NCBI GenBank assembly: GCA_942493305.1
Contig: OW818686.1
Coordinates: forward strand, 3,410,001 to 3,474,000
Length of the DNA stretch: 64,000 nt
Direction of reading: 5' to 3'
Source: UBA7672 sp030824255
GTDB taxonomy: Bacteria; Pseudomonadota; Alphaproteobacteria; Caulobacterales; Hyphomonadaceae
Shown here piece after piece: positions 16,325 to 26,400 of the stretch. The notes below the pieces were generated by a model that was given only the letters and a program-made list of their open reading frames with translations, was not told where the DNA came from and did not search any database. Position 1 is the first letter of the stretch, and every line of letters starts with the position of its first letter. The translations under genes were made by a program, and so were the position numbers.

Positions 16325-19225
16325 ATGACACGTACCGATAAAGACGGCTCCAAAGACGACGCAGCGAACCCGTACAAGGACACGCTGTTCCTCCCGAAGA
16401 CCGAATTCCCGATGCGCGGCGGCTTGCCCCAACAGGAGCCCGCGCGCCTCGCGAAATGGGAAGCGGCCGACATCTACAGCCAGCTCCGCGCCGATGCGAA
16501 AGCGCGCAACGCCCCGGCCTTCATGCTGCACGACGGCCCGCCCTACGCGAACGGCCACATCCACATCGGCACCTCGATGAACAAGATCCTCAAGGACCTT
16601 GTCATCCGCACGCGGCAGATGACCGGCTTCGACGCCGACTACATCCCCGGCTGGGACTGCCACGGCCTGCCGATCGAGTGGAAGGTCGAGGAAGAATACC
16701 GCGCAGGCGGCAAGCAGAAGCGCGACGTCCCGATGGTGGAATTCCGCACCGCCTGCCGCGCCTACGCGCAGAAGTGGATCGACATCCAGCGCACCGAGTT
16801 CAAGCGCCTCGGCGGCGCCGGCAACTGGTCGAACCCGTACCTGACGATGGACTATTCGTCCGAAGCCGCCACCGTGCGCGAGTTCCTGAAAGTCGCCATG
16901 AGCGGACAGCTCAAGCGCGGCGCCAAGCCCGTCATGTGGTCGCCCGTCGAACAGACCGCGCTCGCCGAAGCCGAAATCGAATACGCCGACCGCAAGGCGC
17001 AGATGATCTGGGTCAAGTTCCCGGTCGGAAACGGAGTCCACACTGACGCCAGCGTCGTCATCTGGACAACCACCCCGTGGACGATCCCCGCCAACCGCGC
17101 GGTCAGCTTCAATCCCGAGATCGCCTACGGCCTCTACGAATGTGAGACGCTGGAGCAGGGCCTCGCCTTCGATCCGTGGATCAAGCCGGGCGACAGGCTC
17201 ATCCTCGCCGACAAGCTGGTCGAGCCGGTGATGAAGGCCGCCAAGGCGGCGAGCTGGAAGCGCCTTTCAGACGTCTCCGCCACGCAACTGCAGGCGATGA
17301 CGCTTGCCCATCCGCTCCGCAACGCCGGTCTCGGCGGCTACCAGTTTGATGTCCCCATGCTCGCTGGCGGCCACGTCTCCGACGACACCGGCACCGGCTT
17401 CGTCCACACGGCGCCCAGCCATGGCGAAGACGACTACGAAGTCTGGCTCGCAACTGGCCACAAGAACTCGGACATCCCGAACACGCTCGACGAGTTCGGT
17501 CGCTACACCAATGAATGTCCCGGCTTCGAAGGCCTCGCAGTCATCGAATTCGAAGGCAAGAAACGCGGGCAGGATGGTCCGGCCAACAAGGCGGTGATGG
17601 ACAAGCTGCTTGAGGCGGGAAACCTCCTCGCGCGCGGCATGACCACGTTGCGCGACGCTCACTCCTGGCGCTCGAAAGCCCCCGTCATCCGCCGCGGCAC
17701 GCCGCAATGGTTCATCGCGATGGACCAGCCGCTGACCCATTTCGCAGGCAAGGAAGGCAAGACCCTCCGCCAGCTCAGCCTTGAAGCCATCGACGCCACT
17801 GTCTTCACGCCTGAGCGCGGCCGCCAGCGCATCCGCGCCATGGTGGAAGAACGTCCCGACTGGCTCATCTCGCGCCAGCGCGCCTGGGGCGTGCCGCTCA
17901 CGCTCTTCGTCAACCGCGCAACCGGCGAAATCCTGAAAGACTCCGCCGTCAACGAGCGCATCACCGCCGCCGTCGCAAAGACCGGCGCCGATGCCTGGTT
18001 CGGCGGCGAGGCTGCCGACTTCCTCGGCCCGAATTACAACCCGGCCGACTACGAGAAGATCAACGACATTCTCGATGTGTGGTTTGACTCAGGCACGACG
18101 CATGCCTTCACGCTGGAAGATCGCGGTCTCAAATGGCCTGCGGACATCTACCTCGAAGGCTCCGACCAGCATCGCGGCTGGTTCCAGTCCTCGCTGCTCG
18201 AAAGCTGCGCCACGCGCGGCCGTGCGCCTTACGACGGCATCGTCACCCACGGCTTCGTGCAGGACGAGCGCGGTAACAAGATGGCCAAGTCGCTCGGCAA
18301 CGTCGTCTCGCCAATGGAAGTCTGCGAGAAGTTCGGCGCCGATATCCTCCGCATCTGGGTCGCCTCATCCGACTACGCAGACGATCCGAGCTTCGGATGG
18401 AAACTGTTCGACGCGAACAGCGACAGCTACCGCAAGCTTCGCAACACGCTGCGCTATCTCCTCGGCGCCCTCGACGGCTACACCGATGCGGAGCGCGTCG
18501 CGCTGGAAGACATGTCGAGCCTTGAGCGCTGGGTCCTCCACCGTTTGGCCGAACTCGACGAGCTGGTGCGCACCGCTTACGGCGCCTACGACTTCAAGGT
18601 CGCCTTCCACGCACTGATGAATTTCTGCGTCGTGGATCTCTCCGCCGTCTACTTCGACATCCGGAAGGACAGCCTCTATTGCGACGCGCCGTCGTCCGTC
18701 CGCCGCCGCGCGGCGCGCACGGTGATGGACGAAGTGCTCAAGCGCCTCACCATCTGGTTCGCCCCCATCATGGTCTTCACCTGCGAAGAGGCATGGGAGC
18801 AGCGCTACCCGAACGGCGGCTCCGTCCACCTCCAGCAATTCCCGCAAACGCCGGATGGCTGGCGCGACGCAGACGTCTCCGCAAAGTGGGACGCCATCTT
18901 CAAGGTCCGCAAATCCGTCACCGAGGCTCTCGAGATCGAGCGCCGCGAGAAGCGTATCGGCGCTTCGCTGGAGGCGTCCGTGGCTGTTACAATCGCCGAC
19001 GCAGATGCGCTCAAGGCGTTTGACGGCGAGGACCCGGCCGAGCTCTTCATCACGTCCGTCGCAACGCTCGCCCATGGCGGCGAGGGTGTGACAGTGGCTT
19101 GCAGCCGCGCGCCGGGTGTGAAATGCGCCCGTTCGTGGAAGTATTTCGATCCCGCAACCGCCGATCCGGCCTTCCCGGACATCACGCCGCGCGATGCGGC
19201 GGCGGTTCGTGAATATCGGGCGTAA
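16325..19225 (+). CDS. ileS: Isoleucyl-tRNA synthetase
   Basis: A 966-residue class Ia synthetase that charges tRNA-Ile and edits valine. The first signature lies in PPYANGHIHIGTSMNK (72-87) and the second reads KMAKS in GNKMAKSLGN. The CP1 editing domain (about 210-440) has TTPWTIPANRA and HTAPSHGEDD. Two departures are visible. The usual HIGH reads HIGT. The C-terminal region reads GVKCARSWKYFDPATADPAFPD, keeping one cysteine of the usual zinc-binding set. The ATG at 16325 has no strong Shine-Dalgarno; the next ATG would remove part of the catalytic N-terminus. Confidence 0.95.
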   Translation: MTRTDKDGSKDDAANPYKDTLFLPKTEFPMRGGLPQQEPARLAKWEAADIYSQLRADAKARNAPAFMLHDGPPYANGHIHIGTSMNKILKDLVIRTRQMTGFDADYIPGWDCHGLPIEWKVEEEYRAGGKQKRDVPMVEFRTACRAYAQKWIDIQRTEFKRLGGAGNWSNPYLTMDYSSEAATVREFLKVAMSGQLKRGAKPVMWSPVEQTALAEAEIEYADRKAQMIWVKFPVGNGVHTDASVVIWTTTPWTIPANRAVSFNPEIAYGLYECETLEQGLAFDPWIKPGDRLILADKLVEPVMKAAKAASWKRLSDVSATQLQAMTLAHPLRNAGLGGYQFDVPMLAGGHVSDDTGTGFVHTAPSHGEDDYEVWLATGHKNSDIPNTLDEFGRYTNECPGFEGLAVIEFEGKKRGQDGPANKAVMDKLLEAGNLLARGMTTLRDAHSWRSKAPVIRRGTPQWFIAMDQPLTHFAGKEGKTLRQLSLEAIDATVFTPERGRQRIRAMVEERPDWLISRQRAWGVPLTLFVNRATGEILKDSAVNERITAAVAKTGADAWFGGEAADFLGPNYNPADYEKINDILDVWFDSGTTHAFTLEDRGLKWPADIYLEGSDQHRGWFQSSLLESCATRGRAPYDGIVTHGFVQDERGNKMAKSLGNVVSPMEVCEKFGADILRIWVASSDYADDPSFGWKLFDANSDSYRKLRNTLRYLLGALDGYTDAERVALEDMSSLERWVLHRLAELDELVRTAYGAYDFKVAFHALMNFCVVDLSAVYFDIRKDSLYCDAPSSVRRRAARTVMDEVLKRLTIWFAPIMVFTCEEAWEQRYPNGGSVHLQQFPQTPDGWRDADVSAKWDAIFKVRKSVTEALEIERREKRIGASLEASVAVTIADADALKAFDGEDPAELFITSVATLAHGGEGVTVACSRAPGVKCARSWKYFDPATADPAFPDITPRDAAAVREYRA

Positions 19226-19235
19226 GGGCAACAGC

Positions 19236-19808
19236 ATGGCTGTGACGATGGACTGGCTCGACAAGGACAAGATGACCCGCGCCTGGCGCTGGGGCGTCCC
19301 GCTCATCATCATTCTGGTGGTGCTGGACCAGCTGTCGAAGGCCTGGGTTCTCGCAACCCCGGATTTCCGCGCCCTGGATTGCCTGTCGGGCGTCGCCCCC
19401 TGCGGCCGGATCGAGATTTCCTCCCTGTTCGACTTCTCGATGACCTGGAACCGGGGCGTCTCCTTCGGGGCGATGCAGGCAGAAGGGGTCGCCCGCTGGG
19501 GGCTGTTCGTCGTGATCCTCGGCATCGCGATCGGTTTTTCGATCTGGCTCCTCCGCGCCGAGCGCAAAATGACGGCGCTGGCCCTCTCCATGGTCGTCGG
19601 CGGGGCGGTCGGCAACCTGATCGACCGCGCTGTTTTCGGCGCTGTCGTTGATTTTATTGACTTTAGCGGCCCATGGTTTGGCTGGACCATTGGTGGTTGG
19701 CCGGTAGGCTTCCCGTGGATTTTCAATGTGGCGGACGCAGCAATTTCGCTGGGCGCCATAATTTTGCTGCTGGATCAGCTTCTGGCAGGTCGGAGCAGGG
19801 CGCGCTAA
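19236..19808 (+). CDS. lspA: Lipoprotein signal peptidase II
   Basis: A 190-residue inner-membrane aspartyl protease that removes signal peptides from prolipoproteins. Four membrane segments are visible (about 20-38, 87-105, 113-130, 160-182). The catalytic aspartates are Asp130 in GNLIDR and Asp167 in FNVADAA. The start at 19236 lies 10 bp after the ileS stop; a longer frame overlaps the end of ileS and is less likely. It is followed by a lipoprotein gene whose product is a substrate for this enzyme. Confidence 0.94.
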   Translation: MAVTMDWLDKDKMTRAWRWGVPLIIILVVLDQLSKAWVLATPDFRALDCLSGVAPCGRIEISSLFDFSMTWNRGVSFGAMQAEGVARWGLFVVILGIAIGFSIWLLRAERKMTALALSMVVGGAVGNLIDRAVFGAVVDFIDFSGPWFGWTIGGWPVGFPWIFNVADAAISLGAIILLLDQLLAGRSRAR

Positions 19809-19851
19809 GAACGGCACGGAGTCGTCCGTCGCGGCGCCAGAGGAGAGTACA

Positions 19852-20364
19852 GTGAAGCGCTATTCCACGCTCGGTCTTGTGGCCGTCACCGCCGTTACGC
19901 TTGCTGCCTGCGCCTCGTCGGGCGGGCCTGATGAATTCCGCGTCGTCCGCAAGGCGCCGCTGACCGTTCCCCCCGAATACAACCTCCGTCCGCCGACCCT
20001 CGGCCAGGCCCGCCCGCAGGAGCTGTCGCCCGAGGCACAGGCCCGCGTCGCCGTGTTCGGCGTGGATATCGGCCAGACGGCCAGCGACGGCGAGAAACTC
20101 TTTGTCCGCGCCGCCGGCGGCGACGCGGTTGACCGTTCGGTCCGTGGGCAGGTTGATTTCGACAACAATCAGACCCTCCGCAAGAACCGCAGTTTCGCGG
20201 ACATGCTGCTGAACTGGGGCGGCGCACCGGGCGGTGAACCGCAGATCGACGCCGCTGCCGAGGCCGAGCGTCTCCGCACCCAGAACGAAGAGTCCAAGGA
20301 CGTGACCGGCGGCAGCTCCGTCGTCATCCAGCCGAAACAGACCAGCAAACTCCCGGGCCTCTAG
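19852..20364 (+). CDS. BamF-type (DUF3035) lipoprotein
   Basis: A 170-residue lipoprotein with lipobox LAAC (Cys20). The segment PEFRV-like (PDEFRVVRKAPLTVPP) followed by YNLRPP is the DUF3035 signature, a family described in Caulobacter as BamF, an accessory of the outer-membrane beta-barrel assembly machine. It starts with GTG, preceded by AGGAGAGTACA. It sits 43 bp after lspA, the usual alphaproteobacterial arrangement. The C-terminal half is charged and probably flexible. Family assignment is good; a direct role in the Bam complex is inferred. Confidence 0.75.
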   Translation: MKRYSTLGLVAVTAVTLAACASSGGPDEFRVVRKAPLTVPPEYNLRPPTLGQARPQELSPEAQARVAVFGVDIGQTASDGEKLFVRAAGGDAVDRSVRGQVDFDNNQTLRKNRSFADMLLNWGGAPGGEPQIDAAAEAERLRTQNEESKDVTGGSSVVIQPKQTSKLPGL

Positions 20365-20379
20365 CGCGACGTAAGGCGC

Positions 20380-20399
20380 GGCGAAGGCTCACCTTCGCC
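20380..20399 (+). terminator. Hairpin after the BamF-type gene
   Basis: A perfect 8-bp stem, GGCGAAGG and CCTTCGCC, with a 4-base loop, 15 bp after the stop codon. There is no T-run, so it is either a weak terminator or an mRNA 3'-end stabiliser. Confidence 0.4.
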
Positions 20400-20502
20400 A
20401 GGCCTCGCCAGCCGAGAATCGACTGATTTGGGACCTACAAAGCTGTGGGGCAGGGCGCCACGCGGCCCTGCCAACCCCATATACGCCGGGTAAGGTAAGC
20501 CC

Positions 20503-22389
20503 ATGGCCGAATCAGCCCTCTCGCCCCCGCGCGGTCGCATCCGCCGGCTTCCGCCTGAAGCCGTAAATCGCATCGCCGCAGGCGAGGTGATTGAACGCCC
20601 GGCCGCTGCCGTAAAGGAGCTGGTCGAGAACGCGCTCGATGCTGGCGCGCGAATGGTCCGCGTCCGCATTGAGGGTGGCGGTCTCACCCGCCTCGTCATC
20701 GAGGACGATGGCTACGGCATGAACGCCGAAGAACTCCCCATCGCCATCGACCGCCACGCCACCTCGAAACTTTCCGCCGACGAGGACGGCCATGTCGACC
20801 TTCTGAACATTCGCTCCATGGGTTTCCGCGGCGAAGCTCTGCCGTCCATCGGCTCCATCGCGCGCCTGTCCATCCTCAGCCGCGCCCGCGGCTCTGACGG
20901 CGCGTTCGAGATTGTCGTCGACGCCGGCAGGCTGGATGGCCCCAAGCCCGCGCCGTGGAGCGGCCTCACCGACAGCGGCACGCGCGTCGAGGTGAAAGAC
21001 CTGTTCTACGCCACGCCCGCCCGCCTCAAATTCATGAAGACGGAGCGCGCCGAAGCGCAGGCCATCGCCGATACCCTGCGCCGCCTCGCGCTCGCCCGGC
21101 CCGACGTCGCCTTCCACCTCGAAACCGAAGAACGAACTGTCTTCAAGTTCCAGGCGGAGCAGGGCGAAGGCGCCCATCTTCGCCGCCTCGGCGCCATTCT
21201 TGGCAAGGAGTTCCGCGAGAACGCAGTCGCGATCGACGCGGAGCGCGAAGGCGTCCACGTATCGGGCTTCGCTGGCCTGCCTACCTTCAATCGCGGTAGC
21301 GCGCAGCACCAGTATCTCTTCGTCAACGGCCGCCCCGTGAAGGACAAGCTGCTCGTCGGCGTCATCCGCGCCGCCTACATGGATTTCCTCGCGCGCGACC
21401 GCCACCCGATGGCGGTCCTCTTCGTCGATCTAGACCCCATGCAGGTCGACGTGAACGTCCACCCGGCAAAAACCGAAGTCCGCTTCCGCGACAGCGGCAA
21501 TGTTCGTGGCCTCCTCATCGGCGCTCTTCGCCACGCCCTCGCCGCCGCCGGTCACCGCGCCTCCACAACAGTCGCTGGCGCAGCTCTCGGCGCAGCAACA
21601 AGCCACGTCACGCCCTCCCTCCCGTGGAACACACAACGCGCAGGCTGGACGCCCGCACGCCCCGTCGTCGCAGACGCCGACTACACCTCGCCCTTCGGCC
21701 AATTCTTCACGGGTATGTCCGACAATCGCACGGCGAGTTTCGAAGCCTTCAACGCATCCCCCAGCGCCCGCGTCGAACCCGCGCCCCAGCCGCAGGCCAA
21801 CACCGACATACCCCCGCTTGGAGTCGCCCGCGCGCAGGTCCACGAGACCTACATCATCGCGCAGACGGCAGACGGCATGGTCATCGTCGACCAGCACGCT
21901 GCGCACGAACGTCTCGTCTACGAACGCATGAAGGCGCAGATCGCCGGGCAGGGCGTCAAACGCCAGGCGCTCCTCATCCCTGAAATCGTCGAGCTCTCGG
22001 AAGAAGAAGCCTCACGCGTCCTCGACCGCGCCAGCGAACTCGAACAGATGGGCCTCGAAGTCGAACCCTTCGGCCGCGGCGCCGTCGCCGTCCGCGCCAC
22101 GCCCGCCCTCTTCGGGATCACCGACGTCAAAGGCCTCATCCGCGACCTCGCCGACGACTTCGCCGAATACGACGCCGGCCTCGCGCTCAAGGAGCGCATG
22201 GAAGAAATCATGGGCAACATGGCCTGCCGCGGCTCCGTCCGCGCCGGCCGCCGCCTCAACGCGGAAGAGATGAACGCGCTCCTCCGCCAGATGGAAGCCA
22301 CACCCCACTCCGGCCAATGCAACCACGGCCGCCCCACCTACGTCGAACTCAAACTCGCCGACATCGAGAAGCTGTTCGGCCGGCGATAG
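20503..22389 (+). CDS. mutL: DNA mismatch repair protein MutL
   Basis: A 628-residue MutL. The N-terminal GHKL ATPase has AAGEVIERPAAAVKELVENALDAG, DDGYGM and the TSKL and GFRGEALPSI segments (first about 110 residues). After a Pro/Ala-rich linker (about 355-440) comes the C-terminal dimerisation domain. It carries the endonuclease metal motif DQHAAHERLVYE (Asp463, His465, Glu469, Glu474), the ACRGSVRAG segment and CNHGRP (606-611). This is therefore the nicking type of MutL found in bacteria without MutH. It sits alone between bamF and the non-coding gap. Confidence 0.95.
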   Translation: MAESALSPPRGRIRRLPPEAVNRIAAGEVIERPAAAVKELVENALDAGARMVRVRIEGGGLTRLVIEDDGYGMNAEELPIAIDRHATSKLSADEDGHVDLLNIRSMGFRGEALPSIGSIARLSILSRARGSDGAFEIVVDAGRLDGPKPAPWSGLTDSGTRVEVKDLFYATPARLKFMKTERAEAQAIADTLRRLALARPDVAFHLETEERTVFKFQAEQGEGAHLRRLGAILGKEFRENAVAIDAEREGVHVSGFAGLPTFNRGSAQHQYLFVNGRPVKDKLLVGVIRAAYMDFLARDRHPMAVLFVDLDPMQVDVNVHPAKTEVRFRDSGNVRGLLIGALRHALAAAGHRASTTVAGAALGAATSHVTPSLPWNTQRAGWTPARPVVADADYTSPFGQFFTGMSDNRTASFEAFNASPSARVEPAPQPQANTDIPPLGVARAQVHETYIIAQTADGMVIVDQHAAHERLVYERMKAQIAGQGVKRQALLIPEIVELSEEEASRVLDRASELEQMGLEVEPFGRGAVAVRATPALFGITDVKGLIRDLADDFAEYDAGLALKERMEEIMGNMACRGSVRAGRRLNAEEMNALLRQMEATPHSGQCNHGRPTYVELKLADIEKLFGRR

Positions 22390-22600
22390 AGTCCGAAGTC
22401 CTGCTCACTGGACCATCCACGAACCGCCGGGCTCCCGCCCGGCAACGCGACGCGTCACCCGCGCGACCACGCACATTTCGGGGGAAGCTCGTTGTCCCCA
22501 TCCGGAGGAAACAGAAGAATCTTCTGGCCGGATTTCAGCGCACTAGCCGCAGAGATTGGGGGAAGCACGTGCTCAGAACTGTGTGCATGAAAAGCTCGCC

Positions 22601-22940
22601 TATACTGACTGCGTCCACCCCGCTGGAGGGCAGCTGATCAATGTTCAACAGTGCGGGGTGGATGCAGATGAGCGTGAAAGCCCGTGCCAAACCCTAATAA
22701 GGCAAGCTCGGGAGCACGCGGAGGCTGGAGGGCCCAAGCCCCCTCCGGCAGCCTATCAAACTCCGCGTTTCGGGAGCCATGGGATGGACACCCATGATCC
22801 GCACGCCGGCGGCGCATCAACGTCAGATGGCTGAAACGACGCCATTGCTCGAAGCCGGCGGAAAATGTCTGCACGGGGACGCGGGAGCCGCGAACCTTCT
22901 TTGACGACGCCAACCACGCGGGGCCTCCCGCGTCCCCGGC
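22601..22940 (+). other. Candidate structured non-coding RNA region in a 653-bp gene-free gap
   Basis: The stretch 22390-23042 has no convincing gene. Within it, TATACT (22601-22606) resembles a -10 box, though no good -35 is seen. Strong foldable arms follow: a 14-bp stem 22610-22623/22653-22666 with one G-U pair, a hairpin 22681-22688/22701-22712, a 7-bp stem 22717-22723/22761-22767 enclosing another hairpin, a CATGGG/CCCATG hairpin (22778-22796), and a long stem 22875-22892/22917-22937. I checked by eye for the conserved cores of tmRNA, SRP RNA, RNase P RNA and common riboswitches and found none. 6S RNA cannot be excluded because it is poorly conserved in sequence. The stretch may hold more than one element. 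Confidence 0.35.
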
Positions 22941-23042
22941 CCTCCATGTGTGGGCCAGAGCTACAGCGAACCTCCAGACGCATCAGCGTCGTGGAGCTTT
23001 TGGTGTTTGCCGCCTTGCTCGCTCAGGTTTACAGAGCCCTCC

Positions 23043-23309
23043 ATGAGCGATCTCGACACATACCGGCGCAAGCTGAAATTCCGGTCGGACCGGCGGGGAT
23101 TCCGCGAGTTGGACCTCTACATGCAGCAGTTCACGGATGCCCATCTGGCGAAGTTTGACGCGCGCCAGCTCGCCGATTTCGAGGCCGTTCTGGATATTCC
23201 CGACCAGCACGTCTTCGACTGGATCATGGGGCGGGGCGAGCCGTCTGCCGAGCAGAGGTCGGAAGTGCTCGACCTGTTGCTTTCCTTCCGATATGCCGCA
23301 CCCAGATAG
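23043..23309 (+). CDS. sdhE: FAD assembly factor SdhE (succinate dehydrogenase flavinylation)
   Basis: An 88-residue SdhE/SDHAF2 family protein that helps attach FAD covalently to the flavoprotein subunit of succinate dehydrogenase. The conserved RGxxE signature appears as RRGFRELDLYM (Arg18, Gly19, Glu22), followed by the helical bundle ending LDLLLSFRYA. The ATG at 23043 is chosen because the family begins there; the longer frame from 22950 extends into the non-coding gap. It lies 105 bp before mfd on the same strand, a linkage common in alphaproteobacteria. Confidence 0.92.
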   Translation: MSDLDTYRRKLKFRSDRRGFRELDLYMQQFTDAHLAKFDARQLADFEAVLDIPDQHVFDWIMGRGEPSAEQRSEVLDLLLSFRYAAPR

Positions 23310-23414
23310 GTAAAGCCCGAGGCGGAAACGCCGGGCGGACCGTTGGAACAAACTGCCGAACCTGGCGCTCAACGAGGCGTCCGGGCGGATCGACTATGCT
23401 TTTGTGAGATCGTC

Positions 23415-26400
23415 ATGCGGGTCTGGGATACCCTCGCCAAACAGACGAAACCGGTGCGGGTCTATGAGGCCCCGTTCATCGCTGATGTGCGCCTGATCGC
23501 GGAGACCGCGCAGAAGCGACGCGGCGCATCGCTCTACATCGCGAAGGATGATCGCTACGCACTGATGGCGGTCGCGGCGGCGAAGTTCTTTGCGCCCCTG
23601 CTGGAAGTGATCCACCTGCCGGCGTGGGACTGCCTGCCTTACGATCGCGTGAGTCCGAGCCCGGCCATTGCGGCCGCGCGATGCGCAGCGCTTGCACGGC
23701 TCGCCAGCCGCAATGTCGGCTCGCCGCCCGCATTGGTCGTGACAACCGCATCATCCGTCGTTCAGCGCGTGCCGCCGCGTTCGCACATGGGACTTGCCGC
23801 CTTCGTCGCGCGCGTCGGCGAAACGATCATGCCGGACCGCATTCGCGGTTATCTCGATATCAATGGCTATGGCCGCGCCTCCACTGTCCGCGAGCCCGGC
23901 GAGTATTCGATCCGGGGCGGCATCGTCGATATCTTCCCGGCCGGATTGCCCGAGCCTGTCCGACTAGACTTCTTTGGCGACGACCTCGAAACCGCGAAAT
24001 ACTTCGACCCTGAAACCCAGCGCTCGACGGTCGACCTGAAAGAGATCGTCCTCGCCCCCGTGAGCGAGATCGATTTTTCGGACAATGCGCTGAGCCTTCT
24101 GCGCCGGAACTTCCTGTCCGAATTCGGCTCCCCCGGCGGTGATCCGACATACGAGGCGGCCCGCGAGCGCATCCGTCGTCAGGGCGTGGAGCAATGGCTG
24201 CCCCTGTTCTACGAGAACATGGAGACACTGTTCGACTATCTCGGCGCCAACGCGCTGATAGGACTGGATGCCGCCGCAGCCGAAGCGACGAGCGAGCGGC
24301 TGGCGCAGGCCGGTGAATATTACGAAGCGCGCAAGCAGGCCGCTACCGCAAGCGGGACAATCCAGCACGTCCTCCTGCCGGAAAAACTCTACCTCACGGC
24401 ACAGGAGTTGGGCGACGCGCTGACCGCACGCGCAACGGCGACTTTCACATCCCAGAACGCGCCGGAAAAAGCTGATGCGCTGATCGGACGAGCAAAGCAG
24501 GGGCGAAACTTCGCGGCGGAGCGGTCAAATCCCGATACGAACCTGTTCGATGCTGTTGTCCGCCATGTGCGCGAGCGGCAGGCGGCAAACAAGAAGGTGA
24601 TCGTGGCCGCGTGGAGCCCTGGGTCCGCCAGCCGCCTTGTCGGCATTCTGGATGACCACGGCATTCCGAACGCCAAGACAGTGGGCTCGTGGCCAGAAGT
24701 CATCAAAGGGCAGGTCGCGGTTGCAGAAATCGCGGTCGAGGCAGGCTTTGAGGACGACGATCTCGTCATCATTTCCGAACAGGACATGCTGGGCGACAAG
24801 CTGGCCCGCCCGCGCAAGCGCAAGTCGTCAGCGGCGGTGATTGCGGAGGCGGCCGCGCTATCGACCGGCGACCTGATCGTGCACGTCGAGCATGGCGTCG
24901 GACGCTACGAGGGCCTGAAAACCGTCACCGTCAATCTGGCGCCGCATGATTGCCTTGAGCTGATCTACGCTGGCGGCGACAAGATCCTGCTTCCCGTCGA
25001 GAACGTGGAGCTCATTTCCCGCTATGGCGCAGAGAGTGGCGAGGGCGCGCTCGACAAGCTTGGCGGGGCGGGATGGCAGACGCGCAAGGCGCGCGCCAAG
25101 AAGAAGATCATGGACATGGCGGACGAGCTGATCAGGCTCGCCGCAGAGCGCGAACTGAAGACGGCGCCGAAGGCGGATGGCGCTGACGGCATCTTCCGCG
25201 AGTTCGCCGCACGCTTCCCCTACGAAGAGACCGACGACCAGCTTTCAGCCATCGACGATGTCATCAAGGACCTGACATCGGGCAAGCCGATGGACCGCCT
25301 GATCTGCGGCGATGTCGGTTTCGGCAAGACAGAAGTAGCGCTGCGCGCCGCTTTCCTCGTGGCGATGAGCGGTCTGCAGGTTGCTATCGTGGCGCCGACC
25401 ACGCTGCTGGCGCGACAGCACTTCCAGACCTTCTCCGAACGCTTCGCCGGCTGGCCCATCAAGGTGCGTCACCTGTCGCGCTTCGTGACGGCAAAGGAAG
25501 CGAACGAGACCAAGGACCAGATCAATTCCGGCGAATGCGATGTGGTGGTGGGCACGCACGCGCTGCTGGGCAAGGGTATCGACTTCAAGCGCCTCGGCAT
25601 GATCGTCGTGGACGAGGAACAGCGCTTTGGCGTGAAGCACAAGGAACGACTGAAGGAGCTCAAGGCCGACGTACACGTGCTCACCCTGTCGGCAACGCCG
25701 ATCCCGCGCACGCTCCAGATGGCGCTGACGGGCATCCGTGATCTCTCGATCATCGCGACGCCGCCGGTCGATCGCCTGGCGGTGCGCACCTATGTGGTGG
25801 AGTTCGACCCCGTGACGATCCGCGAGGCGCTGCTGCGCGAACGCTATCGCGGCGGGCAATCGTATTTCGTGGCGCCGAAAGTAGCGGACCTGCCGTTCCT
25901 GGAACGATACCTGCGAGAACAGGTGCCGGAGGTGAGCTTCCTCACGGCGCACGGACAGATGGCGGCAACCGATCTCGAAGATCGCATGTCCGCCTTCTAT
26001 GACGGGCAGGCGGACGTCCTGCTCTCAACGACCATCGTGGAGTCGGGTATCGACATTCCGCGCGCCAACACGCTTATCGTCCATCGCTCCGATATGTTCG
26101 GCCTGGCCCAGCTCTATCAGCTGCGTGGGCGCGTGGGTCGTGCAAAGCTGCGCGCCTATGCTTACCTGACAACACCGGACGCGGAGAAGCTGACCGAAGG
26201 CGCCGACAAGCGGTTGAAGGTCCTTCAGTCGCTCGACAGCCTCGGCGCTGGCTTCATGCTGGCGAGTCACGATCTCGACATGCGGGGCGGCGGAAACCTG
26301 CTGGGCGATGAGCAGTCAGGTCATGTGCGCGAAGTAGGCGTCGAGCTGTACCAGCAGATGCTGGAGGATGCGGTCAAGGCGTTGCGTTCCGGCGAAAGCC

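Noticed and set aside
14792..17041. 749-codon minus-strand open frame
   Set aside because: It is antisense to maoC, ribF and ileS, which carry clear family motifs. Its product is His/Asp/Val/Arg-rich with no recognisable domain, as expected for a GC-rich shadow frame.
22556..22913. Short open frames in the mutL-sdhE gap on both strands
   Set aside because: Their products are low-complexity or Pro/Arg-rich, lack ribosome sites and overlap strong RNA-like stems.
22601..22940. tmRNA, SRP RNA or RNase P RNA
   Set aside because: None of the conserved cores was found: no tag frame or CCA-type end, no GGAAGGNAGCAG loop, and no RNase P core.
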